Part shown: positions 56,231 to 64,000 of the stretch, piece by piece
How positions within the stretch are numbered: position 1 is the stretch's first letter
Layout: each line of letters opens with the position of its first letter
Program-made: the position numbers and the translations under genes
The notes under the pieces: generated by a model
Databases searched by the model: none
Told to the model about the DNA's origin: nothing
The model's input: the letters and a program-made list of their open reading frames with translations, nothing else
Origin: Paraburkholderia ginsengiterrae
Lineage (GTDB): Bacteria > Pseudomonadota > Gammaproteobacteria > Burkholderiales > Burkholderiaceae
Assembly (NCBI RefSeq): GCF_001645125.1
Contig: NZ_LXKA01000109.1
Location: forward strand, 62,001-126,000
Length of the DNA stretch: 64,000 nucleotides
Direction: 5' to 3'

Positions 56231-56506
56231 ATGAAAAACACGAGCGGACAGTCCCCGCGTTGTCAGGTCGAAAAGTGGCTCGCACCGGCTCCCGCGACAC
56301 CTGTTCATGTGACCAGATTCAGTAGCGCCGGATGGAACGGGCGACGCTACGTGTGCGTTGAGACGTCGTCACCAGCCGGAGCGCGCGCATTGTTCTTCTT
56401 CAGGCACGATGACGGCAGTTGGTGCGTATTCCCGCAGACTGCCAACAGGCGGAAGTTGGCCGCAGAGCACGCCGTCATGCCGGTCACGCTTGTTGACAGT
56501 TATTGA
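56231..56506 (+). CDS. Small conserved hypothetical protein
   Basis: A 91-aa protein with a compact beta-rich core (VTRFSSAGWNGRRYVCVETS, then ALFFFRHDDGSWCVFPQ). Similar sequences are scattered in Burkholderia genomes without a function. The ATG at 56231 follows GGAGCGGAAC. Monocistronic. Confidence 0.6.
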   Translation: MKNTSGQSPRCQVEKWLAPAPATPVHVTRFSSAGWNGRRYVCVETSSPAGARALFFFRHDDGSWCVFPQTANRRKLAAEHAVMPVTLVDSY

Positions 56507-56885
56507 ACGCAACGATGCGCCCGAAGCACTGCAAATGAATTGGCGACGCTCCAAACAGGAACGCATCAGGCTATATCGTCGCGGCGCCGGCGCGAACTGA
56601 AGTACGTCCAATGTTTTGGTTCTGAGTTCGACGTCCTCTTCTCTGCCATGGCGGCGACTGAGGAGCGATGAGAACCATAAGCAGTGTGCAATTCGCACGT
56701 CGCACAGTCCCGTGGCGCATGACGGTTACCGCGCCTCTGACGAAAGCAGTCGGTGTCTGACCGACTGCAATTCGTGAGCACAGCACGCGAGCATCTGGGT
56801 CAGGTGAGCCAGACGACCAGAAAAATAGCTCGTTCGAACGGACTGTCGCGACCGGTTCCGATGCTGACGACGCGCGTGGGTCTGC
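56507..56885. other. 379-bp gap without a recognisable gene
   Basis: No frame shows protein-like content together with a ribosome site. It may carry the 3' ends of flanking transcripts. Short frames in both directions look like composition effects. Confidence 0.4.
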
Positions 56886-57218
56886 TCATGCACCAGCACC
56901 GCCGGTTGGGTCCGGACGGAGTGGCGTCTGCAGGAGCGGCGACGGTCCCCACATCTCAACCTTGAAATTGGTCGCGAAGGTCCGTAATTCCTGCTCCAGC
57001 GCGCGCCATGGCCCGTCTGCGAACGTCGCCCAGTCGATTGTAGACCTCCAGCAGGCGGTCGTTCGAATCTGCGGGGCGCCGAGCATATTCCGGTTCGCAC
57101 GAAGTTCGACCAGACCTGGCTGCTGCACAATCGTTTCCGCCGCCTTCCTGGCCCATTCGGCGTAAGAGTCCAGATTCACGCCTGGCTGCAGGTCGTACGT
57201 ATTCGTCACCTCTATCAT
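56886..57218 (-). CDS. Antibiotic-biosynthesis-monooxygenase-like (ABM) fold protein
   Basis: A 110-aa protein. The start MIEVTNTYDLQPGVNLDSYA and the segments VQQPGLVELRANRNMLGAPQ and WATFADGPWRALEQELRTFA fit the dimeric alpha-beta barrel of ABM/EthD-like proteins. The ATG at 57218 follows GAGGAGAC, a good ribosome site. The last 20 residues are proline-rich and probably loose. Likely a small oxygenase- or heme-binding-like protein of unknown substrate. Confidence 0.6.
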   Translation of the reverse strand: MIEVTNTYDLQPGVNLDSYAEWARKAAETIVQQPGLVELRANRNMLGAPQIRTTACWRSTIDWATFADGPWRALEQELRTFATNFKVEMWGPSPLLQTPLRPDPTGGAGA

Positions 57219-57383
57219 GGACGTCTCCTCACCGATGGAGTTGGGTTCCGGCAGGTACATGCCCACTGCCAGTTCGTCGGTATGGCAATGCGCAGCGTCT
57301 CTGATACTGCCTTCGTTCGCTCCAGCGGGTCAAGCAGCGTTTCCATGACAAAGCATCGAACTTGCTCTTGGAGACGGCCGGAA

Positions 57384-57638
57384 ATGAGACACCTGACTTC
57401 TCGTCGATTGATACGGACACAGAAGCTGAAGTTGGCTAGGGGTGCACGTCTGCGCCTCGAGCGAGCGACCACCGGACCGCAATTCGTTGAACTGCAGCGC
57501 AAAATCGGCCTCGACTCGCCGAATCACTTTGCGTACCTCATCGCAAAAGCTGTTTTCATGGAGTCAATTGGTGTTGAGCCCCATCGGTGCGATTTCCCGC
57601 CGCGCTGGGTTGAACCGTGCCGTGGTGGTCCGCGATGA
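57384..57638 (+). CDS. Small hypothetical protein
   Basis: An 84-aa basic protein (RRLIRTQKLKLARGARLRLE, then FVELQRKIGLDSPNHFAYLI) with a helix-rich centre. The start used is the ATG at 57384 within a longer open frame from 57282. Not recognised. Followed 112 bp later by another orphan gene. Confidence 0.4.
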   Translation: MRHLTSRRLIRTQKLKLARGARLRLERATTGPQFVELQRKIGLDSPNHFAYLIAKAVFMESIGVEPHRCDFPPRWVEPCRGGPR

Positions 57639-57750
57639 CAACAGTCGAACATAGACCTACGCGTCTAAAGAACCTGACGCCTGATGCCGTAATTGCCATC
57701 AGCGAGTCGCTCGATTCGCCAAAATCTAACAATCAATATTGAGGAAGCAG

Positions 57751-58167
57751 ATGGCAGTCGTCAACGCGTACCTACCGCAACCATCCCAGCTGATGTTCGA
57801 GACCGAGGAGGGACGAAAAGTGGCCGACGCATGTATCGAATTCGGAGGCTGGCATCATCGCGACAAGACGCTGACGCCAATCCAGCTGTCGGCGCTGCTA
57901 ACAATGCCGGGTAATCCTGGCTTGGCCTGGGCGATGGACAGCCTCGCTGCGGCGGCCGAGGCGGGCATACTTGACGGAGACACGTTCATCGGGCAGTTGT
58001 TTGCGAGCAAGGAGGATGTGCGAGCTTGCCGTCTAATTTTGCGGGACACCGGTGCCGACAAGTGGCTGAACGACCGACATTTCACCGCGTTGAAGAAGTT
58101 GGGCTGCGCAGAGTTGGACGCAGTCAACTACGCTAGCATCGCAAGCTTCTTCGACCCTGCCGAGTAA
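57751..58167 (+). CDS. Hypothetical soluble protein
   Basis: A 138-aa protein with helical repeats (QLSALLTMPGNPGLAWAMDS, AAEAGILDGDTFIGQLFASK, ACRLILRDTGADKWLNDRHF). No family recognised. GAGGAAGCAG precedes the ATG at 57751. Complete, with an acidic C-terminus (FDPAE). Convergent with the GIY-YIG gene. Confidence 0.55.
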   Translation: MAVVNAYLPQPSQLMFETEEGRKVADACIEFGGWHHRDKTLTPIQLSALLTMPGNPGLAWAMDSLAAAAEAGILDGDTFIGQLFASKEDVRACRLILRDTGADKWLNDRHFTALKKLGCAELDAVNYASIASFFDPAE

Positions 58168-58211
58168 CGACTTAAAAGGGCAGTCGCGCAGCGTGCTCGA
58201 CACATGAGCCG

Positions 58212-59135
58212 TCAGATTTCGGCCTCGTCTTGAGGCGACGCGGTGACCGCCTCCTTCACCTGCTCTTCTTCGAATGATTTGAGCGTCCTGCCCTCTGCCG
58301 TCATCCAGAGCTTCGGGCCGCTCGAGGCCTGCCCACGGATGACAGCGAGTGGTGCGCTCGCCGAGTCGAACACGTAGTCTTGTGTGAAAACAAGAACGTC
58401 ACCCTGCGGCGCGAGCACCCCTTTGTCGATAAGTGACGTGCGTAGCCGATTATAGTTGTGCCGACTAAACGCATCACTCACCACCGAGACCGCGGTCGCC
58501 CCCTTGAGAACCCTCAAACCCGCGCCCGTGTAGATAGCCTCGGCCTTGAGCAAGTCACGGGAGAAGTAGAAGCGGGGCTCGTCCGGTGAAAGTAATGGCT
58601 CCCTGTTCGATGACACAGCAGAAGCTATGTCGGCGACATCGAATATCGAGTATCCGAGCACGGCCAGTAACGTCTTGGCGACCTCAAGAACGTCGTCGCA
58701 ATCTGCCTGCTGTCCCGGCCTCAGAACGGTCCTCTGACCTGCGTTCCCGTTTTCCAAGACGAACCTCCGTGCCGTTTGGGCTTCTTGGATGCATCGCTCC
58801 TCAATGTAGTATGTGTGGGAATGTGTCAGGTTATCCGTCTTCGACGAGATGATGAGTGCATGGTCCCAGAACTCTTTCTGAAGATGCTGGTCGAGCCGCT
58901 TTACGATGTTCGCTGTCTGTCCGACGTAAAGCTGCTCCCGCCCATCTTCGTCCTCCCCGACGAGCAGGTAGACAACGCATCCTTCGTTGGCGCTTTCAGG
59001 CATCGCGACGTAGGCAGCGAGACGCCGTCGCGGCACCTGCGTGACCTTGACAAGATGCATCGTGAATTCGGCAACACGGATGCCGTCCGGCACACCTTCT
59101 GGAAGATAAATCTGGATAGTTTTTGGTCGAATCAC
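58212..59135 (-). CDS. GIY-YIG nuclease-like protein with DUF4357
   Basis: A 307-aa protein. It starts IRPKTIQIYLPEGVPDGIRV, the usual leader of this family, from a GTG at 59135. GIY-YIG features follow: CVVYLLVGED and LYVGQTANIVKRLDQH (catalytic arginine in IVKRL) and the glutamate of YYIEERCIQEA. A C-terminal DUF4357 reads LLKAEAIYTGAGLRVLKG and SVVSDAFSRHNYNRLRTSLI. Such proteins are found in defence islands and near restriction genes. Role probably DNA cleavage or nicking. The adjacent Mrr-like gene is divergent. Confidence 0.78.
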   Translation of the reverse strand: MIRPKTIQIYLPEGVPDGIRVAEFTMHLVKVTQVPRRRLAAYVAMPESANEGCVVYLLVGEDEDGREQLYVGQTANIVKRLDQHLQKEFWDHALIISSKTDNLTHSHTYYIEERCIQEAQTARRFVLENGNAGQRTVLRPGQQADCDDVLEVAKTLLAVLGYSIFDVADIASAVSSNREPLLSPDEPRFYFSRDLLKAEAIYTGAGLRVLKGATAVSVVSDAFSRHNYNRLRTSLIDKGVLAPQGDVLVFTQDYVFDSASAPLAVIRGQASSGPKLWMTAEGRTLKSFEEEQVKEAVTASPQDEAEI

Positions 59136-59477
59136 AATGAGAGGCGCCAAGGGGCGGTTGCAGTCCAGTGAGCGACGAGTGACGACGCCAGCTTCCCTGA
59201 AGTCTACCGGCGCGGAGTGCAACCGTGTGATTGAAGTAGTTGATGCGCGCAGAGCAGCCATTTTTCGACTACTCCTTCTCGTCTTAAGCGGTCCGCATAA
59301 AACTGCTTACGTTCAACCATCCCGTCAGGCTTGAGCAAAGCTCTTCGCCAACCGCAAGCGCCCCCACAAGGTGGGGAGCGTACAGATGGGTTAGAGTGCT
59401 GCCAGAGGTTGTCGTGCTGGCGCGACAGAGACGAATTCATAGCAGCTTCAATAGAGCCGCATGAGGCGAGGTCAGAG
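59136..59477. other. 342-bp divergent intergenic region with a hairpin
   Basis: Lies between the divergent GIY-YIG and Mrr-like genes and should hold both promoters. A hairpin, CCCCAC-AAG-GTGGGG at 59362-59376, is the only clear structure. No gene seen. Confidence 0.4.
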
Positions 59478-60941
59478 ATGGTGGAATACGCAGACTGGCG
59501 ACAATATCAGGAACAGACAGCGGCAGCGTTTCGCCGGCTCGGGTTCACTGCGGAAGTCGACTACACGGCAGACGGCGTCAGGGCCCGGCATGATATCGAC
59601 GTATATGTCACCTTCTCGCAGCAGAGCATCCCGTGCACTTGGGTCGTCGAATGCAAACTATGGGCCAAACGGGTACCAAAGGAAAAGATTCTGGCGCTGA
59701 AAAGCATCGTGGATGACCTCGGCGCTGACCGCGGAATCATCGTCAGCGAAGCCGGGTTTCAACCCGGGGCGCAAGATGCAGCTCGCGGAACGAATATTAC
59801 GTTAGTGACGTCGCTCGAAGAGTTCGAGCGTACAGCTCGTGCCAGTGCGTCAGCTGCATTGACATACATTGAAGTGGAAGGCGAAGCGCCAATCTATCAG
59901 TTCCCGACCTTGTCGGAACCACAGCAGCTACTTGTCTACAGAGACCAGCTCATCACCGCAAACTGGCGCTCAGGCACCATCACGTTCATCGACCCGTGGA
60001 CCAAGGCGATTGTAGAGACGATTGAGCTTGACAGATATGAGGTCCGCAGCGAGGAGACGAGCCGCAAAATTTTGAATTACCCACCAGGAAGCATGGCGAT
60101 AGCTGATGGGCGGCTGTTTGTCGGCCAAGTTTTTTCAGAGTTCGTCCTGGTCATCGACATTGCAACACAAGCCATCGTTAAGCGGCTCATTCTGCCGGGT
60201 GGTGGTGAGGGCGAGCTTGCGGCGTCGCACGATGAGCGAACCGTTTACTTTGCGAGCAACCGGGTTCCCAACTTCTATGTGATTGACAGCGCCACATATT
60301 CGTTAGACGAAGTACCCTATCCCGGTTCAGGCCGAGGTTGCATGGCACTCGCGAAGCATCCTGCCAGCGACATTTTGTACTTGGGCCTTCAAAGAGGCGG
60401 CGCTCTCGATGGTCAGCAATATCCGGGCGGGAATTGCTTCCTGGCAGCCTACGACTTCACATCGCGCTCGTATGTGGCTCAGGTATATCTTGCTGACGTG
60501 GTCGATGGCCGTAGCGACGACGCCATCCCCGCTTGTATTAGTTTTGACGAACGGTCCAATCATCTTTATGTCGGCATGTTCCAATCGATGCTCGGCATCC
60601 GAGTGATAGATGCGGCCACCTACTGCCTCGTCCGGAATATCTCCGTTCCCCGTAATGGGCACAACGAAAAGTCGCAGTGGGCAGACCCAATGTCTCAGGC
60701 TTTTTCCGAAGACCTTGTCCTCTCCGTGAATCGCAACAACTGCGAACTGGCCATTCTCGATAGGGTCGACGACCGGACTCTAGACAAGATATTTTTAGGC
60801 GTTGCACCGAATGGTCCGCGCGCGGTGGTCCTTTGGAACGAACACGCCATCGTGAGCTATCCAGGTCGCAACGGGCTAATATTCCTTGACCTGTCGGAAG
60901 TTCGCCGGAGCGTTGAAGTCTCCGCAATGTCGGAAGGCTAA
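59478..60941 (+). CDS. Mrr-type restriction endonuclease fused to a beta-propeller
   Basis: A 487-aa protein. Residues 1-115 form a PD-(D/E)xK domain of the Mrr/RecB kind: ADWRQYQEQTAAAFRRLGFT, then RARHDIDVYVTFS (Asp) and TWVVECKLWAKRVPKEKILA (ExK), followed by GADRGIIVSEAGFQPGAQDA. The remaining roughly 370 residues consist of repeated four-stranded blades with segments such as TFIDPWTKAIVETIELD, FVLVIDIATQAIVKRLILPG and GIRVIDAATYCLVRNISVPR, as in YVTN or WD40-like propellers. The ATG at 59478 follows GAGGCGAGG. Known Mrr proteins have a small winged helix instead; a propeller could bind a phage component or modified DNA. Confidence 0.8.
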   Translation: MVEYADWRQYQEQTAAAFRRLGFTAEVDYTADGVRARHDIDVYVTFSQQSIPCTWVVECKLWAKRVPKEKILALKSIVDDLGADRGIIVSEAGFQPGAQDAARGTNITLVTSLEEFERTARASASAALTYIEVEGEAPIYQFPTLSEPQQLLVYRDQLITANWRSGTITFIDPWTKAIVETIELDRYEVRSEETSRKILNYPPGSMAIADGRLFVGQVFSEFVLVIDIATQAIVKRLILPGGGEGELAASHDERTVYFASNRVPNFYVIDSATYSLDEVPYPGSGRGCMALAKHPASDILYLGLQRGGALDGQQYPGGNCFLAAYDFTSRSYVAQVYLADVVDGRSDDAIPACISFDERSNHLYVGMFQSMLGIRVIDAATYCLVRNISVPRNGHNEKSQWADPMSQAFSEDLVLSVNRNNCELAILDRVDDRTLDKIFLGVAPNGPRAVVLWNEHAIVSYPGRNGLIFLDLSEVRRSVEVSAMSEG

Positions 60942-60980
60942 TTCCCGGTGCGGGTACGTGTTGACGGGCAAGCCGCCAGA

Positions 60981-62177
60981 CTACTTGGCGCTTTCATCTG
61001 CGAGCCACGGCGCGCGTCCGGCATCCAAAGACGTGCAAATCCAACTCCCGCCCTCCGACTTAACGATTTCGTAAGGAAGACGTCGACTTGCAGCGGTAGG
61101 AATTGCCACCTTCAGTTTTTCAAGGTATCGCGCCGTAAAATCGGCTTGAGTCATAGTCGCAAACGAGATGTTTTCGATAGATGGACCGCGCAGAAGGTTA
61201 GCCGAACCACTAAGAACTTCCGTCGCTCCGTCAGATAGTCCAGCGTAGAACTTGGCATGGAAGTCCTGCTTCGTGACACCGCCGCTGATTAACTTGTCCT
61301 CGAGACCGTATCCCTGCAATTCGTCGTAATCGAGACCTTCCGCTTCGAGAGTTTTCTTGAAAGACGTGTATGTCGCCTTCCGGGTCAGGAGCGTCGACTT
61401 TTTTGTGTCGAGATTGCGAATCAGCCAATCCCAAATCCTTCGCTTGTCCTCGGTCTTCATGTATTGATGGCCAACGAACGGCGCCGCAATAAGAATTCTA
61501 TCGGCAGTCAGGTGCCACCGAATTACCAGCTTCTCCAGAAATTGCATGATTTCGGTTTTGCTGAACAGACCATTCAAGCGACCTTCGAGGCGCGTATTTC
61601 GAATGTCACCCAACAAGCACCTCTCATGAAGAGGGGTAAAGTCGGCACCAAGGCGCTTCGGCGCATAGAACGTGGCCTTATGTGACCGTCCGCACTCGCA
61701 GGGCACATCAACGCACACCAGCACATGGTCGCGTCCCCCGTCACCTCCCGAGAGAAGATAATCTGAAGCGCTGCGCCACGCTCTATCAACCTGTCCAGCC
61801 GCGGCCTTCAGGCTGCTGTAAGCAGCTGCATCGAGTGCGGCACCGGTCGCACTGCAAATATATAAAGGAACTGCGTCGCAGTCGAATTCCCAATTTGTCT
61901 TCGTTCGAGGAATATTGTGCTCGACGATTTCCGTCGCCACGGGTGACGCCGCACCTTCACGAGCGTAATCGTGCCACTCTCGGACCTGCCATCCATATTC
62001 TGAGTAAGATTCGGACGGATTAACCAGGTCAACCGAGAATAGCTGTTTGCACTTTGAACACTCTACTTCCCAGAACCCATCATCATTGATACCCCCAATA
62101 TGAGTCACTTCGGTGTAGTGAAACGGGTGTTTGCAGCCTGGACATTTCGCACTAAGGGTGCGTTGGGTATATGACAT
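60981..62177 (-). CDS. Zinc-ribbon PLD-like nuclease
   Basis: A 398-aa protein. The N-terminus has two CxxC pairs (AKCPGCKHPFHY and VECSKCKQLF) forming a zinc ribbon, and another cluster at CVDVPCECGRSH. Residues about 215-365 match a phospholipase-D-type fold: IMQFLEKLVIRWHLTADRIL leads to the HKD-like motif FHAKFYAGLS plus VLSGSANLLRGPSIEN, one H-K site as in single-motif PLD nucleases that dimerise. Tail-to-tail with the Mrr-propeller gene, 39 bp between stops. It could be the DNA-cutting partner in a defence pair; DrmC of DISARM is also a PLD, but this gene is 40 kb from the helicases. Confidence 0.7.
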   Translation of the reverse strand: MSYTQRTLSAKCPGCKHPFHYTEVTHIGGINDDGFWEVECSKCKQLFSVDLVNPSESYSEYGWQVREWHDYAREGAASPVATEIVEHNIPRTKTNWEFDCDAVPLYICSATGAALDAAAYSSLKAAAGQVDRAWRSASDYLLSGGDGGRDHVLVCVDVPCECGRSHKATFYAPKRLGADFTPLHERCLLGDIRNTRLEGRLNGLFSKTEIMQFLEKLVIRWHLTADRILIAAPFVGHQYMKTEDKRRIWDWLIRNLDTKKSTLLTRKATYTSFKKTLEAEGLDYDELQGYGLEDKLISGGVTKQDFHAKFYAGLSDGATEVLSGSANLLRGPSIENISFATMTQADFTARYLEKLKVAIPTAASRRLPYEIVKSEGGSWICTSLDAGRAPWLADESAK

Positions 62178-62371
62178 AGGATAGTCGGGCCGGCGTGTAT
62201 GTTCGAAGCTTCGATTGTATTACGCGCGACCCGTTCACTGTGACGGCTAGCCTCGAGATATGCCTGTTCGAAGCAACACGAAGACCTCCTGGACAATTTG
62301 CACAATATCATTGCTGTCCTGGGATAGTGAACATATATATCGGACTCCATGATATCGAGTGCAGTTATCTG

Positions 62372-62953
62372 CTACCAATTAAGCAAGACACGCAGCCGTG
62401 CCATGAGCCAGTCCGTTTCGACTACACTGGTCCACCCTTTGCCTTCAATGGCCCGTCTGATGCGCCGCAGCGTCACGTCACGCGAATTTTGGGGAAACTT
62501 CGCCGCGTCTTTGAGTGCCTTTGGCATCGACTGCTGCGCGAGGTCCTCGCATACCTCCCATCGCTGATAGCGTTCTGGCGCCGTGAGACCGACCACAAAC
62601 CGTCCTGCAATTTTCCGCCCGGCGAGCTTGGGCTGTGCGCCGGCGAGTGATGCGGGTGTCGTGTCCCAAGGAAAGTCGTTGGGAACCTGTGAACTCAACG
62701 TCTCCTCAAGAAGAAGCGGTTCGTAGTCACGCATTAGTCCGCTGACGCGGATGTCCTCGTGAAGTTGGTCCCAATGCAGCTCTGCGCCGGACGCAGAGAC
62801 CCGAACATCGTTTCGCTGGTCGGGCGTCGCTGTTAGCAATCGGGGAAACCATCGCAATGGAATCCGAAATATGCGTCCGTCCCTCAACGAGACGGTGAAG
62901 TCCTTGTCATTCACGGTTACTTTGATTGCTATTGGTGGGTTGGGGTCTATCAT
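62372..62953 (-). CDS. DUF2442-containing protein
   Basis: A 193-aa protein. The first 85 residues match DUF2442: VTVNDKDFTVSLRDGRIFRI, then PLRWFPRLLTATPDQRND and GAELHWDQLHEDIRVSGLMR. The C-terminal 110 residues are helical and unassigned (PASLAGAQPKLAGRK). DUF2442 often stands next to DUF4160, or in toxin-antitoxin-like pairs. It starts 23 bp after the stop of an antitoxin-like gene at 62977, so the two are probably co-transcribed. Confidence 0.7.
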   Translation of the reverse strand: MIDPNPPIAIKVTVNDKDFTVSLRDGRIFRIPLRWFPRLLTATPDQRNDVRVSASGAELHWDQLHEDIRVSGLMRDYEPLLLEETLSSQVPNDFPWDTTPASLAGAQPKLAGRKIAGRFVVGLTAPERYQRWEVCEDLAQQSMPKALKDAAKFPQNSRDVTLRRIRRAIEGKGWTSVVETDWLMARLRVLLNW

Positions 62954-62976
62954 TTTCTCAGGCTCACAGCCGAAGG

Positions 62977-63978
62977 TCAGTGCTTGAGCAGATAAGCGAC
63001 GACTTGCTTCGCTATGTCAACAAACGTCTTGTGCTTGCCAGCAGCGATTGTTTGCGAGCTGAGCGCAGTGCCCGCGGCAGCGACTATTCGGATTCGAATG
63101 CGCTCGCCGACGACAAGAATTTGCACGCAAGCTTCGGGTATTGGCGTGGAATCCCCAACCGCTTGTTGCTCAACGAAAAGCGTAAATATCCGAGCCCCCG
63201 GATACGGGCCCAATGGCCACTCGTATCCGTGCGAGTGAAGCGCTTCTGAAGCGCGCTCCCACAATGGTCTCCGCGGGTCAATATCCGCCATCGCTGTGTA
63301 TAGCGGTTCAACATCGCTCGGCTCGCGTTGGTGCTCACCCTTATACATTTTAACGATGGTGCGCGACCACTCTGCTGCCCACGCCGCGGCTATCCGTTTG
63401 ACCGATTTGAAATCAACGTCGTCGTCGAGCATCTCAACGGGACGGCGCCCCCCCAAGCTACCTCGCGGCGATGAGAGGAAACCAAGTCGGCCCATCGGTT
63501 CGGCAGGAACAATAGTTCTGCAAATTATCTGCAACCGCTTGCGATTCAGCAGCGGGTCGGCCAATAACGCCGGGAAGTATTCAGTCTCATCGACGTCGAC
63601 GCCAAAGACGCTCCCATCTTCTACTAGCCGCGCCAGGCGCTTTTCGCTTAAACCGATGCGCTTTTTGAATTCAGTCGGTGTCAGCAGTTCCCCGTTTGCA
63701 ACCATCTCGCGCCGAGCGACCAAGGCTTGCTGCCAATAGTGCTCCCGCAGAATTTCGCCGCCGACATCCTCGCCGGCATCGAGGTAAGCTTCTCGAACGA
63801 TTTGCTCTATGCGAGCAATCACCTCGTCCGGTAACTTCTGGAACTTGCTGCGGTCCGCAGCCGGTAGTCGGAAACCGTTCGCGGCGATTCTGCGCACAAG
63901 CGATGATGCCAAAAACTGAGCAATATCGAACTCGGCGTCAATACGACCCATGGCGATATCCCAGCCACTTTTAGCCAT
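62977..63978 (-). CDS. Antitoxin-like protein (MbcA/ParS-type C-terminal domain)
   Basis: A 333-aa protein. An N-terminal helical part is followed by ELLTPTEFKKRIGLSEKRLA, an HTH, and VDVDETEYFPALLADPLLN, then LGFLSSPRGSLGGRRPVEML, which resembles the DUF2384/MbcA-ParS antitoxin fold. It precedes the DUF2442 gene by 23 bp, probably as an operon. The ATG at 63978 is close to the window edge (64000) so the promoter is only partly visible. Whether a toxin is encoded further upstream cannot be seen. Confidence 0.6.
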   Translation of the reverse strand: MAKSGWDIAMGRIDAEFDIAQFLASSLVRRIAANGFRLPAADRSKFQKLPDEVIARIEQIVREAYLDAGEDVGGEILREHYWQQALVARREMVANGELLTPTEFKKRIGLSEKRLARLVEDGSVFGVDVDETEYFPALLADPLLNRKRLQIICRTIVPAEPMGRLGFLSSPRGSLGGRRPVEMLDDDVDFKSVKRIAAAWAAEWSRTIVKMYKGEHQREPSDVEPLYTAMADIDPRRPLWERASEALHSHGYEWPLGPYPGARIFTLFVEQQAVGDSTPIPEACVQILVVGERIRIRIVAAAGTALSSQTIAAGKHKTFVDIAKQVVAYLLKH

Positions 63979-64000
63979 GGGGAGCTCGCTGAACTGATGA

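Noticed and set aside
59331-59477. 49-residue extension of the Mrr-propeller protein
   Set aside because: The composition is unlike the rest and the ATG at 59478 has GAGGCGAGG upstream.

Overview
The window looks like accessory DNA from a Burkholderiaceae genome (Paraburkholderia, Caballeronia, Burkholderia or Cupriavidus type). This rests on the high GC content with strong GC bias at third codon positions, an H-NS/Bph-type nucleoid protein with a lysine-alanine tail, an ImuA-ImuB-DnaE2 mutagenesis cassette, and a bufferin operon next to an ECF sigma factor/DUF1109 pair. No rRNA, tRNA, CRISPR array, integrase, transposase or replication gene was recognised. Replicon and species cannot be fixed from the sequence alone.

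Layout. (1) 1-2947: end of a Septu-like ATPase/HNH pair and a UDG-like protein. (2) 3012-3334: a small gene broken by a CG dinucleotide slip. (3) 3500-20394: one co-directional block that is the most interesting part of the window. It holds an HTH/coiled-coil protein, a 1771-aa DEAD/H helicase with DUF1998 and a C-terminal Vsr/DUF559-like nuclease tail, a HepA/DrmD-like SNF2 helicase, a 1479-aa Eco57I/PglX-type adenine methylase, an SMC-like ATPase and an HNH nuclease. I read it as a DISARM-related anti-phage array with a fused helicase, extra ATPase and nuclease, and no PLD (DrmC) gene. (4) 20651-21796: an HExxH metallopeptidase-like protein with a ParE/RelE-like C-terminus. (5) 21889-28122: a membrane protein, a lipoprotein, a CoiA-like nuclease, a triple-domain H-NS protein, an AlbA_2 (Schlafen-type) protein and a small conserved protein.

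(6) 28312-38708: a DNA-damage region with SRAP/YedK, a decayed dnaE2 fragment, a SAM methyltransferase, a lipoprotein, then imuA-imuB-dnaE2. A perfect LexA box (37757-37772) lies between imuA and a divergent three-gene operon of small proteins. (7) 39304-48158: an OmpR-type two-component system divergent from a CusC-like/adaptor/RND efflux operon, with a CTAAGT direct repeat between them, then an MFS transporter. (8) 48243-52661: a bufferin (copper-buffering RiPP) operon bufA-bufB-bufC-doxX, divergent from sigF-nrsF, with a matching ECF promoter. (9) 52710-56017: a methyltransferase, then a mer locus without merA (merR, merT, merP, GDCCVxC protein) and a thioredoxin/CcdA pair.

(10) 56231-63978: a second accessory stretch of small hypotheticals, a GIY-YIG/DUF4357 protein, an Mrr-type nuclease fused to a beta-propeller, a zinc-ribbon PLD-like protein converging on it, and a DUF2442 protein with an antitoxin-like partner. 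Defence genes thus flank a core of metal-stress and SOS genes. All functions are inferred from motifs read by eye; no database search was run.
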